From positions 1 through 64,000 of the forward strand of contig CAVXNJ010000004.1 in the NCBI GenBank assembly GCA_963763135.1: 64,000 nucleotides of DNA. Direction: 5' to 3'. This stretch comes from JANMZO01 sp963763135 (GTDB lineage Bacteria; Actinomycetota; Acidimicrobiia; Acidimicrobiales; JANYDT01). The first letter of the stretch is position 1. The number at the start of each line of letters is the position of its first letter. A program made the position numbers and the translations under genes. Below, piece after piece: positions 8,780 to 17,642 of this stretch. A model generated the notes under the pieces. It did not search any database and was not told the origin of the DNA. It worked only from the letters and a program-made list of their open reading frames with translations.

Positions 8780-9627
8780 ATCGGTGGTTCCGTCAGCACG
8801 CGTGGCGTCATGTCGTCGGCGTCCTCGCGGTGATATTTGCCGTGTTCCCGATCCTGTGGGCTATCAGCGCAGCGTTCAACCCGACCGGTGGTCTTTCCAC
8901 GCAGAAAGCAATTCCGACCGAACCGTCGCTCGGAAACTTCCGCACGGTCCTCAACAATCCGACGCAACCGTTTTGGACGTGGTTCCGTAACTCGATGATC
9001 GTGTCAACGACTTCGGCGTTTCTGACCGTATTCCTATGCGCGCTTGCTGCCTATGCGTTCTCCCGGCTTCGATTCAAAGGTCGTCGGGCCGGATTGCTCA
9101 CCATATTGCTTGTGCAGATGTTTCCCGCATTGCTGCTCGCGGTTGCGGTGTATCTCATGCTGATCAATATCGGTAGCACGTTCCCGGCCCTCGGCCTCGG
9201 CACGAACCTCGGTTTGATCCTCGTTTACATGGGCGGCGCGATGGGCGTGAACACGTGGTTACTCAAAGCGTTCTTCGACACACTGCCGCGCGAACTCGAC
9301 GAGTCTGCCGTGGTCGATGGAGCGTCGCATGCGCAGATCTTCTTTCGCATCATTCTGCCCCTGACGGTGCCCATGCTGGCGATGATCTTCCTGCTGTCGT
9401 TCATTGCGAGCATCAACGACTTTGCGCTGCCCAACATACTCCTGGCCGGAAATCCGAAGCGCTTTACGCTGTCCGTCGGATTGTTCAACTACGTGCAGGG
9501 GCGGAGTTCGCGTTTCGGCCCGTTCGCGGCAGGGGCGCTCATCACGTCGGTGCCGATCGTGGCGCTGTTCGCATTCCTTCAGCGTTACCTGACGGCCGGT
9601 CTAACTCAGGGCGCTGTGAAAGGCTAG
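8776..9627 (+). CDS. malG: Maltodextrin ABC transporter permease MalG
   Basis: The protein has 283 residues with six predicted membrane segments, the first near VVGVLAVIFAVFPILWAI. The EAA-type loop is DESAVVDGASHAQIFFRIILPL, placed as usual before the last helices. The ATG at 8776 overlaps the malF stop and is preceded by GAGGAG. The frame is open upstream within malF, but that part is shadow. MalG forms the permease pair with MalF. No ATP-binding subunit gene follows, so a shared ATPase (MsmX/MalK-type) encoded elsewhere is expected. Confidence 0.93.
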   Translation: MNRWFRQHAWRHVVGVLAVIFAVFPILWAISAAFNPTGGLSTQKAIPTEPSLGNFRTVLNNPTQPFWTWFRNSMIVSTTSAFLTVFLCALAAYAFSRLRFKGRRAGLLTILLVQMFPALLLAVAVYLMLINIGSTFPALGLGTNLGLILVYMGGAMGVNTWLLKAFFDTLPRELDESAVVDGASHAQIFFRIILPLTVPMLAMIFLLSFIASINDFALPNILLAGNPKRFTLSVGLFNYVQGRSSRFGPFAAGALITSVPIVALFAFLQRYLTAGLTQGAVKG

Positions 9628-9631
9628 GCCT

Positions 9632-11464
9632 ATGCTCCACCTGCCCCATCACGACGGTTCGTCGCTCTACGTTTCCAACCCGAACCCGGCGTTGGGCGAC
9701 GAGATCGTGGTCCGGCTTCGGGTTCCGCACGGCAGCCGGGCCGGGGGAGTGTGGGTCCGAACGGTCTATGACGAGGAACCACGCTTTGTCGAAGCCAAAC
9801 TCGATCGGGAAACCGCCATCGAATCGTGGTGGTCTGCGCGCTTAGTAGTACGCAACAACATCACCCGTTACCGGTGGATGTTGAGTGAGCCTTATCGCTG
9901 GGTGACCCAAATTGGTACGCACGGTTACGATCCCACCGACGCGACCGATTTCCGGCTGGTGGCCTTCTCGTCGCCGCCAGACTGGGCCAACGACGCCATC
10001 ATCTACCAGATCTTCCCCGACCGGTTCGCAAGGTCGCGCTCCGCAACGGAGTGGCAGCGCATCCCCGCATGGGCCCAGTTCTCGCAGTGGGACGACCCGG
10101 TCACCGAACCGTTTCCCGCAGCCATGACCCAGATCTACGGGGGTGATCTGAACGGGGTCGTTGAGCGCATCGGTCACCTGAAGGCTCTCGGGGTCAACGC
10201 GGTGTACTCGACCCCATTCTTTCCGGCAAAGTCGAATCACCGTTACGACGCATCGTCGTTCGACCACATCGACTCACTGCTCGGTGGCGACATCGCGTTT
10301 CAACGGATGACCGCCGCACTCCATGACGCCGGTATCCGTTTCCTGGGAGACCTGACCACGAACCACAGCGGTAACACCCACGACTGGTTCGAGAAGGCGA
10401 AGGAGGACCCGTCGAGCGAGGAAGCGACCTACTACACGTTCAATCGCCACCCCGATGATTACGAGTCGTGGCTCGGGGTGAAGTCCCTCCCGAAATTTGA
10501 CCACTCGTCGCCGGGGTTGGCGGGTCGTCTGATCGACGACGACGACTCGATCGTCGCCCGCTACCTGCGCCCGCCGTTCGACATGGATGGCTGGCGGGTC
10601 GACGTGGCAAACATGACCGGCCGCATGGGCGGCCAGGACCTGAACCACGATGTCGCCCGCCGGCTGCGGGCCGCCATGGCCCGGGTCCGACCCGACTCGC
10701 TGCTGATCGCCGAGCACTGCCACGACGCGTCGGGCGATCTCGACGGCGACGGCTGGTACTCGACGATGAACTACTCCGGCTTCACGAACCCGATCTGGTC
10801 ATGGTTGGGAACTCCCGATGCGTCACCGTTCTTCGGCTCACCGCTGCCGCTTCGGGTGCACGACGGACTTGACGTACGCACGACCATCGACGCGTTCGCC
10901 GCGGCGATCAGTTGGCGGAGCCGGTGCGTGAACCTGAACCTGCTCGACAGCCACGACAGCCCACGGTTTCTCACCGTTGCGGGCGACGATCACGCGAAAC
11001 AACGGTTGGCCGCGACGCTGCTGCTTACGTTCCCTGGGATTCCGTCGATTTTCCAGGGTGACGAATTCGGTATGCGCGCACACCATACCCACGTGACCCG
11101 TTCGCCCCTTCCGTGGGACCGTCCGCAGACCTGGGATGTGCCGACGCTGGAGCACTACCGGGCGGCGATAGCGGCGCGTCACGGAGCGGTGGCGTTGCGG
11201 CGTGGTGGTTTCCGGTGGGTCTCGGTCGGTGCCGATCACATGGCGTTCCTGCGGGAGACAGCGGACCAGACCGTGCTGGTCGTGGCGAACCGGGCCACCG
11301 ACCCGACCTGTGCAGCCAATGTGGCATCGGCACTCTCGGCGCTGGGCCTGACGCTCACAAGCCGCATGACCGATGTCCTCCATGGTGGCGACTGCACCGT
11401 CGCCGATCTCCCGCTGGCGACGCTGCAGCCCGGTGCCCACGTATGGGAGTTGCCCGTTTCGTAG
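9632..11464 (+). CDS. Cytoplasmic GH13 cyclomaltodextrinase/neopullulanase-like enzyme
   Basis: The enzyme has 610 residues and no signal peptide. The first ~120 residues form the beta-sandwich seen in cyclomaltodextrinases and neopullulanases (CBM34-like), then the barrel starts at AIIYQIFPDRFARS. Catalytic residues are Asp324 in DGWRVDVAN, Glu361 in LLIAEHCHD and Asp442 in LLDSHDSPRF. It begins four bases after malG and is almost certainly co-transcribed. The expected role is hydrolysis of imported maltodextrins or cyclodextrins to glucose and maltose. Maltodextrin glucosidase (MalZ-like) is an alternative name; the family is sure, the exact preference is not. Confidence 0.92.
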   Translation: MLHLPHHDGSSLYVSNPNPALGDEIVVRLRVPHGSRAGGVWVRTVYDEEPRFVEAKLDRETAIESWWSARLVVRNNITRYRWMLSEPYRWVTQIGTHGYDPTDATDFRLVAFSSPPDWANDAIIYQIFPDRFARSRSATEWQRIPAWAQFSQWDDPVTEPFPAAMTQIYGGDLNGVVERIGHLKALGVNAVYSTPFFPAKSNHRYDASSFDHIDSLLGGDIAFQRMTAALHDAGIRFLGDLTTNHSGNTHDWFEKAKEDPSSEEATYYTFNRHPDDYESWLGVKSLPKFDHSSPGLAGRLIDDDDSIVARYLRPPFDMDGWRVDVANMTGRMGGQDLNHDVARRLRAAMARVRPDSLLIAEHCHDASGDLDGDGWYSTMNYSGFTNPIWSWLGTPDASPFFGSPLPLRVHDGLDVRTTIDAFAAAISWRSRCVNLNLLDSHDSPRFLTVAGDDHAKQRLAATLLLTFPGIPSIFQGDEFGMRAHHTHVTRSPLPWDRPQTWDVPTLEHYRAAIAARHGAVALRRGGFRWVSVGADHMAFLRETADQTVLVVANRATDPTCAANVASALSALGLTLTSRMTDVLHGGDCTVADLPLATLQPGAHVWELPVS

Positions 11465-11482
11465 GGCTAGCAGGGCCTCGGG

Positions 11483-12791
11483 CTACGCAGGGCTGGCCGC
11501 CAGGCTGACCTGCTGGTTGCGGCGGAACGCCGCGAGGGCGACCACGAAGAGCGTCGCAACAGCGACCAGACCGAGGTTCGAGAGCACGTGGTAGCCCCAG
11601 GCCTTCTTCACGAAGCCCGAGCTGAACCCGCCGAGCCCGCCGCAGAGACTCATCATCAGGTCCGCTGAACCCTGCACGCCGATGCGCTTGTCGAGCGGCA
11701 CCGACTCCACGAGGAGCGAACTGCCTGAAACCATGCAACAGCTCCAACCGAGACCGAGCAGATACAGGCCGACGAACGAAAGGCTCGGGACCGGCCCGGA
11801 CAGCGCGGTGACCATCGTCGCCGCAATCAGCACGGCCGCTCCGATCATGATCGTTCGTATGCGGCCATACTTATCTGCGAAGCGGCCGACGAACGGCGCG
11901 GTCGCATACATGCCGACGATGTGAAGCGCGATCACGTAGCCGGCCAAGGTGCCCGAGTGGCCATGGTCCTTCATGTGGATCGGTGTCATGGTCATGATCG
12001 CGACCATCGTCATCTGCGACAGGATCATCGCCGTCAACGCCAGTTTGGCGGCCGGGATGCTGCGAATGATCGCCAGCGAGGGCTTGATCGGGGGAAGCTT
12101 CATCCCTCGAGGGGCGGCGGGATCCACGTTGCCCGCCACAACCAGCGGATCGGGGCGAAGGAACAGGGTCATAGTCAAGGCGGCGAACGACAGCAGCACC
12201 GTGGCGTAGACGAACGGGCCGGTGTAGCTCCACAGGCCGGCCTTCTCGGCAAGCTTCTCGCACCAGCCCACGAGAAGCTGCCGCGGTGACCGAACCGAAG
12301 GTGGATCCGAAGAGCAGCAGGGAAATCGCGGTTGATCGCTTCTCCGGCAGTGCGAGGTCGGCAGCCGCGTAACGGGTCAGCAGGTTGGTGCCCTGGCCGA
12401 CGCCGAAGAAAAGCAGGCCGATCAGGAAGAACAGCAGCGAACGGTTCTCCAACGCTGCGATCACGACGAGACCGCCGAGGAGCGCAATGACGTAGCCGAG
12501 CATGAAGCCGGGGCGGCGTCCGAGTCGACGCATGCGAGCCGACAGCATCAGGCCGGCCAAGGCGCCCCCGAGCGTCGCGCAGGCCGACGCCGAACCGGCG
12601 AACGTGTCGGCGCCCGTTAGCGTTTTGATAACCGGTCCACCGACCGTAACCGCGACGCTGACCCCCGCTGAGCCCATCATCTGCCCGGCCATGAGCACGC
12701 GTAAGGTGCGGCGCTGCAGCCGTTTCTGCTCGTCGGGTGTCAGGTCAGCGAGACGCGGGATCGACGGGCTGGCGAGAGAACCCGCCATCAC
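11483..12791 (-). pseudogene. MFS transporter, frameshifted
   Basis: Two overlapping minus-strand frames make one major-facilitator protein of about 430 residues. The N-terminal half (from 12791) starts MMAGSLASPSIPRLADLTPDEQKRLQRR and holds helices 1-6 with AARMRR-type loop ARMRRLGRRPGF. The C-terminal half continues in another frame from about 12280 (LVGWCEKLAEKAGLW...) to 11483. The shift is one extra base near GCAGCTTCTCGTG (minus strand). The two halves join without missing residues, so a sequence error is as likely as a real mutation. Its start overlaps the stop of the kinase-like gene by four bases (ATGA), so the two form an operon. The substrate is unknown. Confidence 0.85.
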
Positions 12792-13726
12792 GCACCGGCG
12801 ATTCGAAGAGCTTGAGCAAAGGCGGGTTTGGTGGCGTTCATCATCATCCGGTCAAAGTGTTCGTCTGCGTAGTTGGCGTAATCGAAGTCGAGCGTACTGA
12901 TTCCCTGCTGCACGACACCCCACATTGCTTCACGAACGTCGCTCATGACCTTCATCAGCGTGAGACGGGCCGACTCTACCGGGGTGACCTCGCCGAAATA
13001 CAGTTGGAGCATCGACTCGTCTGTCGCCGCGTCGAAGCCGTTGTTGACCGAGAAGTTGCCCAGGTCGAACCAGCGGCTGTTCATGCCTGCGTACTCCCAG
13101 TCGATCAGCCAAACCACTCCGATGTCGGTGGTCGACGACAGGAAGTTGGCGCCCAACAGATCGTTGTGGCACGGAACCATTGCTTCGCCGATCGTGCCGA
13201 ACACGGCACCGATGGTCCGGGAGAGTTCGATGGCCTGACCAACCGATTCCACCAGGGCGACCCCGCGTGCCGCGGCGGCGTTGGCGAAGCGCTCGGCCAA
13301 CCCGAAGGTGTTGAAGAAACCGGAGATGGCCCGGGAATCATGCCAGCGGCGGATGGCGTCGACTATCGCGGTGAGTACGTTCGGGTCGGACAGGTTGGCG
13401 GCGGTGGCGGGAACGAACTCGGTCACGAGAAAGCGTTCGGGCTCGAGGAGCGCAGCCACACCCGGCCCGATTCCGAGGCCCGCAGCTTGCGTCGCGGCCT
13501 GGTGCTCGTGGCGACGGTTGATGCCCAGAAGTTCCGTATCCTTCCCGTGCAAGCGCAACACGACGTCGCGTGCCGACCCGCTCAGCCGGTAGTTGCGGTT
13601 CGTCATTCCGCCCTGGAGCGGCTCGATCGTCAGGGCACTGACCGGTCCGAGATCACTGATATGAGCGCATGCCTTCTCGACGGCCGCCTGGACTTCCGGC
13701 TCGAGATCATGAAACGGCACGGCCAC
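12788..13726 (-). CDS. Choline/ethanolamine kinase-like phosphotransferase
   Basis: This 312-residue protein belongs to the aminoglycoside phosphotransferase/choline kinase superfamily. The nucleotide loop region is LQGGMTNRNYRLSG, the catalytic segment is MVPCHNDLLGANFL (Brenner motif HxDxxxxN) and the metal-binding segment is VVWLIDWEYAGMNSRWFDLGN. The GGMTN and WEYAG motifs favour choline or ethanolamine kinase over antibiotic kinases. It precedes and overlaps the MFS gene, so a role in uptake and phosphorylation of a choline-like compound is plausible but inferred. Confidence 0.87.
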   Translation of the reverse strand: MAVPFHDLEPEVQAAVEKACAHISDLGPVSALTIEPLQGGMTNRNYRLSGSARDVVLRLHGKDTELLGINRRHEHQAATQAAGLGIGPGVAALLEPERFLVTEFVPATAANLSDPNVLTAIVDAIRRWHDSRAISGFFNTFGLAERFANAAAARGVALVESVGQAIELSRTIGAVFGTIGEAMVPCHNDLLGANFLSSTTDIGVVWLIDWEYAGMNSRWFDLGNFSVNNGFDAATDESMLQLYFGEVTPVESARLTLMKVMSDVREAMWGVVQQGISTLDFDYANYADEHFDRMMMNATKPAFAQALRIAGA

Positions 13727-13747
13727 GTCGGTACCTCGCCAGCAGCG

Positions 13748-14299
13748 TCAGTCGAAGCGCTGCCGGGCACCGGCGTTGCGGCGGCCGAGCGCGATGGCCC
13801 GGTCGATGTCTCGTTTGGCATCGCGGTCGGCGATCGCGTCTCGTTTGTCGTGCGTCTTACGGCCGCGGGCGAGTGCCAGCTCGACCTTGGCCCGACCGTT
13901 CACGAAGTAGATGCTGAGCGGCAGCACGGTGAGGTGATCGTGGTTGATCTTCTCGTCGAGTTCGTTGATCTCGCGCCGGTGCAGCAGCAGCCTGCGGGCC
14001 CGTTCCGGGAGGTGGGCGCCGAAGCCGTGCGCGTATTCGTAGGGGGAGATATGCACACCGACGAGCAGCATCTGGCCCCGCTCGATCCGGGCGTACGCGT
14101 CTTTGAGCTGCACCTTGGCGTCGCGAAGCGACTTCACTTCGCTGCCGACGAGCGCAATCCCGGCTTCGTAGGTGTCGAGGATGTCGTAGTCATGACGCGC
14201 TTTGCGGTTGGACGCCACGACCTTCTTCTCACCACCGGTTGACCCGGCCGCCGGCTTCGCGTTCTTCGACTTGTTCTGGGTGGGTTTCGGCGCGGCCAT
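13748..14299 (-). CDS. smpB: SsrA-binding protein SmpB
   Basis: This 183-residue protein binds tmRNA and places it in the ribosomal A site. The core starts near residue 26: VVASNRKARHDYDILDTYEAGIAL, GSEVKSLR, QLKDAYA and the characteristic HISPYEYA, then the basic tail with LALARGRKTHDKRDAI. It is about 25 residues longer than common SmpB proteins because of an N-terminal Lys/Ala/Gly-rich extension and a longer Arg-rich tail. Its RNA partner is the tmRNA at 1-349. It lies downstream of the trpB-like gene on the same strand, separated by 72 bases. Confidence 0.97.
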   Translation of the reverse strand: MAAPKPTQNKSKNAKPAAGSTGGEKKVVASNRKARHDYDILDTYEAGIALVGSEVKSLRDAKVQLKDAYARIERGQMLLVGVHISPYEYAHGFGAHLPERARRLLLHRREINELDEKINHDHLTVLPLSIYFVNGRAKVELALARGRKTHDKRDAIADRDAKRDIDRAIALGRRNAGARQRFD

Positions 14300-14371
14300 G
14301 GCACGAGCATTCTTGCCGGGTTTGCCGGGTAGGTGTGAACAGTTCGCAACAACCCGGCAAACCCGGGTGAA

Positions 14372-15727
14372 CTAGACCACCGGAAGGCCGGCCAGGGCCG
14401 CCTTTACCGCCTCTTCCGGATAGTCGAAATCGACGAGCTTGCCGGAGATGTACGCGTCGTAGGCCGCCATGTCGAGCATGCCGTGTCCGCACAGGGCGGT
14501 GAGAATCACCTTCTGCTCGCCGGATTCCTTGCAGCGAAGAGCTTCTTCAATACATGCGGCCAGCGCGTGGGTGGGTTCGGGTGCAGGAACGATGCCTTCG
14601 GTGCGGGCGAACTGAACCCCGGCGGCGAAGCAGTCGAGCTGGTTCTTCGCTTCGGCTTCGATGAGGCCGAGTTCGTAGATGTGCGACACGAGCGGGCTCA
14701 TGCCGTGGTAGCGGAGACCGCCGGCGTGGATCGTGTCGGGGATGAAGTCTTTTCCGAGCGTGTGCATTTTCATGAGCGGAGTCATGCCGGCGGTGTCGCC
14801 GAAATCGTAGGCGTACACGCCCTTTGTCATCGAAGGGCACGCGGCCGGTTCAACCGCCACGATGCGCGGATTTCCTCGGCCCTGAAGCTTCTCAGCCAGG
14901 AACGGGAACACCAGGCCTCCGAAGTTGGAGCCGCCGCCGACACACCCGTAGATGACATCGGGATACTCCCCGGCCATCTCGAACTGCTTCAGGGCCTCCT
15001 GGCCGATGACGGTCTGGTGCATCAGGACATGGTTGAGCACCGATCCGAGCGCGTAGCGGGCGTTGGGGTCGGGAGCGGCAACTTCGACGGCTTCGCTGAT
15101 GGCGATGCCGAGTGAGCCGGGGCTGTTCGGGTCCATCGCCAGGATGGCCCGGCCCGAGTTGGTGAGATCCGACGGGGACGGGTGAACGGTCGCACCGAAC
15201 GTCTCCATCATGAGGCGGCGGTAGGGCTTTGCGTCGTAGGACGCCCGCACCTGCCAGATTTCGCACTCGAGCCCGTACTGCGCGCATGCAAATGCCAGGG
15301 CGGTGCCCCACTGCCCAGCGCCCGTCTCGGTCGTGAGCTTCTTCACTCCGGCGATCTTGTTGTAGTAGGCCTGCGGAACGGCTGTGTTGGGCTTGTGCGA
15401 ACCGGCCGGCGACGTGCCCTCGTACTTGTAATAGATGTGGGCCGGGGTGCCGAGCGCCTTCTCCAGGCGATGCGCCCGGTAGAGCGGCGTGGGGCGCCAC
15501 AGGCGGTAGACGTCCATGACCGCTTCAGGAATGTCGATGGCCTTGTCCATCGACACCTCCTGCATGATGAGATCCATCGGGAACAGGGGAGCGAAGTCGT
15601 CGGGTCCGGCTGGTTGCTTGGTGCCCGGATGCAGCGCCGGCGGTGGCGGGCTGGGGAGGAACGGCACGATGTTGAGCCACGACTTCGGAATCTGGTCCTC
15701 GTTGAGCAGGAACTTGGTGGTCGACAT
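14372..15727 (-). CDS. trpB: TrpB-like pyridoxal-phosphate enzyme (TrpB2 type)
   Basis: This 451-residue tryptophan synthase beta-chain homologue has the longer TrpB2 architecture. The PLP lysine lies in GSHKPNTA, the phosphate-binding loop is CVGGGSNFGG, and the substrate region reads ETGAGQWGTA. The start ATG at 15727 follows GGAGGAAAAC; the frame is open a little upstream. No trpA is adjacent. TrpB2 proteins condense indole or phosphoserine-derived intermediates with serine without a tight alpha subunit. The gene is divergent from mec-cysO-cysM, another serine-consuming pathway, but a functional link is only a thought. Confidence 0.93.
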   Translation of the reverse strand: MSTTKFLLNEDQIPKSWLNIVPFLPSPPPPALHPGTKQPAGPDDFAPLFPMDLIMQEVSMDKAIDIPEAVMDVYRLWRPTPLYRAHRLEKALGTPAHIYYKYEGTSPAGSHKPNTAVPQAYYNKIAGVKKLTTETGAGQWGTALAFACAQYGLECEIWQVRASYDAKPYRRLMMETFGATVHPSPSDLTNSGRAILAMDPNSPGSLGIAISEAVEVAAPDPNARYALGSVLNHVLMHQTVIGQEALKQFEMAGEYPDVIYGCVGGGSNFGGLVFPFLAEKLQGRGNPRIVAVEPAACPSMTKGVYAYDFGDTAGMTPLMKMHTLGKDFIPDTIHAGGLRYHGMSPLVSHIYELGLIEAEAKNQLDCFAAGVQFARTEGIVPAPEPTHALAACIEEALRCKESGEQKVILTALCGHGMLDMAAYDAYISGKLVDFDYPEEAVKAALAGLPVV

Positions 15728-15827
15728 GTTTTCCTCCGAATCGTGGGATTGACAGCCCAACTGTAGAAGTTCGGTTTGGGCGCGAACCAAGCGGTAAGGT
15801 CCTTTTTTCCGTCGTATCCTCGGGAGC

Positions 15828-16265
15828 GTGCTGCACCTTGACGCCCTCGCCTATTCGCAGATGATCGCGCTGGCCTACGACGGTCTACCCCTCGAAGCCT
15901 GCGGGTTGCTCGGCGGACGGCCCGGTGGCGTGGCGGTCGGATCGACGCAGGCCGCCGTCGTGACCACGTTCTACCCGTCTGTCAACGTCGCCAATTCGTC
16001 GAAGGTGTATACGATCGACCCAAAAACGCACCTTCGCGCCGAGCGTGACGCAGAGGACCGCGGCGAGGAAATCATCGGCGTGATGCACAGCCACACCCAC
16101 ACCGACGCATACCCTTCGGCGACCGACGTCGCCCAGGCACCCGACCCGACCTGGCACTACGTCATCGTCTCCCTCCGTGACGAGGCCCCGGTCCTGCGCA
16201 GTTACCGGATCGTGGACGGCGTGATTCACGAGGAACAGGTCGCAATCGTCAATCGGAAAGTTTGA
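15828..16265 (+). CDS. mec: JAMM-family metalloprotease (Mec-like)
   Basis: This 145-residue MPN/JAMM domain protein has Glu in LPLEACGLLGG and the zinc signature HSHTHTDAYPSATD (His-x-His...Ser-x-x-Asp). In Mycobacterium tuberculosis Mec releases cysteine from the carrier CysO. The gene order mec-cysO-cysM is the same here, with 86 and 14-base gaps. The GTG start at 15828 follows CGGGAGC. The role is therefore processing the C-terminus of the neighbouring MoaD/ThiS-like protein. Confidence 0.93.
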   Translation: MLHLDALAYSQMIALAYDGLPLEACGLLGGRPGGVAVGSTQAAVVTTFYPSVNVANSSKVYTIDPKTHLRAERDAEDRGEEIIGVMHSHTHTDAYPSATDVAQAPDPTWHYVIVSLRDEAPVLRSYRIVDGVIHEEQVAIVNRKV

Positions 16266-16351
16266 CCAAATGTTCGGACTTTTGGAATAGCCTGAATACC
16301 CGATAGGGTTGGTAGGGAATTACCAACCACTCTTCACCGAAGGACCCCGCC

Positions 16352-16648
16352 ATGAGCGCATCCACCACGACCGTCGACGTCCGCATCCCCACGATTCTTC
16401 GGGTTCACGTAGGCGGAGCCGCGAAGGTTCAGGCCACGGGCGACACCGTTGGCGCGCTGCTGACCGACATCACGACCCGCTTTCCCGGCATCGCCGGCCA
16501 GATCGTGACGACCGACGGTGCTCTGCACAAGTTTGTCAACGTCTATGTGAACGACGACGACGTGCGCTACATCGGCAAGCTCGATGCGCCCGTCAAGTCA
16601 GGCGACACCGTGTCGATTCTTCCGGCTGTGGCCGGCGGCGCGCTCTAA
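16352..16648 (+). CDS. cysO: CysO-like sulfur-carrier protein (MoaD/ThiS fold)
   Basis: The protein has 98 residues and a beta-grasp ubiquitin-like fold. The N-terminal strand is TVDVRIPTILRVHVGGA, and the end reads VSILPAVAGGAL. CysO of mycobacteria carries sulfur as a thiocarboxylate on a terminal Gly-Gly. Here two residues, Ala-Leu, follow Gly-Gly. They would have to be removed, presumably by the adjacent JAMM protease, before activation. AAGGA precedes the ATG. An adenylating enzyme for the carrier is not in the window. Confidence 0.93.
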   Translation: MSASTTTVDVRIPTILRVHVGGAAKVQATGDTVGALLTDITTRFPGIAGQIVTTDGALHKFVNVYVNDDDVRYIGKLDAPVKSGDTVSILPAVAGGAL

Positions 16649-16662
16649 GCCGACTGCTCACT

Positions 16663-17613
16663 ATGACCGTTTACGGTAACGCGCTCGATCTGATCGGCAA
16701 CACGCCGATCGTCGACGTGTCGGTGCTCAGCCCGAACCCGAAAGTCCGGATCCTCGCCAAGCTCGAGGGGCAGAACCCGGGCGGAAGCGTGAAGGACCGC
16801 ATTGCCCTGTCAATGATCGAGCAGGCGGAAAAAGACGGTTTGCTGACCAAGGGCATCACGCTCATCGAGCCGTCGAGCGGCAACACCGGCATCGGCATGG
16901 CTCTCGTCTGTTCGCTCAAGGGTTATCGACTCAAGATCGTGCTGCCGGAAAACGTGTCGATTGAGCGTCGCCAGATGCTTGAGGTCTTCGGGGCGGAAAT
17001 TATCTCGTCGCCGGGGTCGGAGGGCTCCAACGGCGCCGTGAAGCTCGCACAGCACCTGGCGGTTGAGAACCCCGACTGGGTCTTTCTCTATCAATACGGC
17101 AATCAGGCCAACCCGCAGGCCCACTTCACCGGTACCGGCCCCGAGATCTATCGCGATGTTCCGGAGATCACGCACTTCATCGCCGGCCTCGGTACGTCGG
17201 GCACCCTGATCGGTGTGGGTTCGTATCTCAAATCGGTGAAGCCCTCGGTCGAGGTGTGGGCCGTGGAACCTCCGGCGGGAGAAATGGTCGATGGTCTGCG
17301 TAACCTTGACGACGGCTACATTCCGCCGATCTTCACCAACAACAACGGGTTCGACCTGCTCGATCGCAAAAAGGTCATCGGACCACGCGAGTCCGTCGAA
17401 TACACGCGCAAGATGGTTCGTGAAACGGGCATTTTCGCCGGTATATCGTCGGGCGCGATCATGGCCGCTGCTGTTAAGTGCGCAGAGGAAATCGAAGAAG
17501 GCGTGATCGTGACCATCGTGTGCGACGGCGGCTGGAAGTACCTCTCGACGGGCGCCTACGCCGGCGACCTCGACGAAGTCACCGAACGCGCCAAGAAGGT
17601 CATTTACTTCTGA
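16663..17613 (+). CDS. cysM: Cysteine synthase CysM (O-phosphoserine sulfhydrylase type)
   Basis: The enzyme has 316 residues and PLP fold type II. The PLP lysine is in PGGSVKDRIA, the substrate loop is PSSGNTGIGMA, and the phosphate loop is GLGTSGTLIG. Co-occurrence with mec and cysO points to the CysM class that uses O-phosphoserine and the CysO thiocarboxylate rather than free sulfide. The ATG lies 14 bases after the cysO stop. The pathway would run CysO thiocarboxylate plus phosphoserine to CysO-cysteine, followed by Mec release. Confidence 0.93.
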   Translation: MTVYGNALDLIGNTPIVDVSVLSPNPKVRILAKLEGQNPGGSVKDRIALSMIEQAEKDGLLTKGITLIEPSSGNTGIGMALVCSLKGYRLKIVLPENVSIERRQMLEVFGAEIISSPGSEGSNGAVKLAQHLAVENPDWVFLYQYGNQANPQAHFTGTGPEIYRDVPEITHFIAGLGTSGTLIGVGSYLKSVKPSVEVWAVEPPAGEMVDGLRNLDDGYIPPIFTNNNGFDLLDRKKVIGPRESVEYTRKMVRETGIFAGISSGAIMAAAVKCAEEIEEGVIVTIVCDGGWKYLSTGAYAGDLDEVTERAKKVIYF

Positions 17614-17642
17614 GTTTGATGGTGGCGGCTGACCGCCATTGT

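Noticed and set aside
12737..14242. 501-codon plus-strand frame
   Set aside because: It lies opposite the kinase-like gene and smpB, both with firm motifs.
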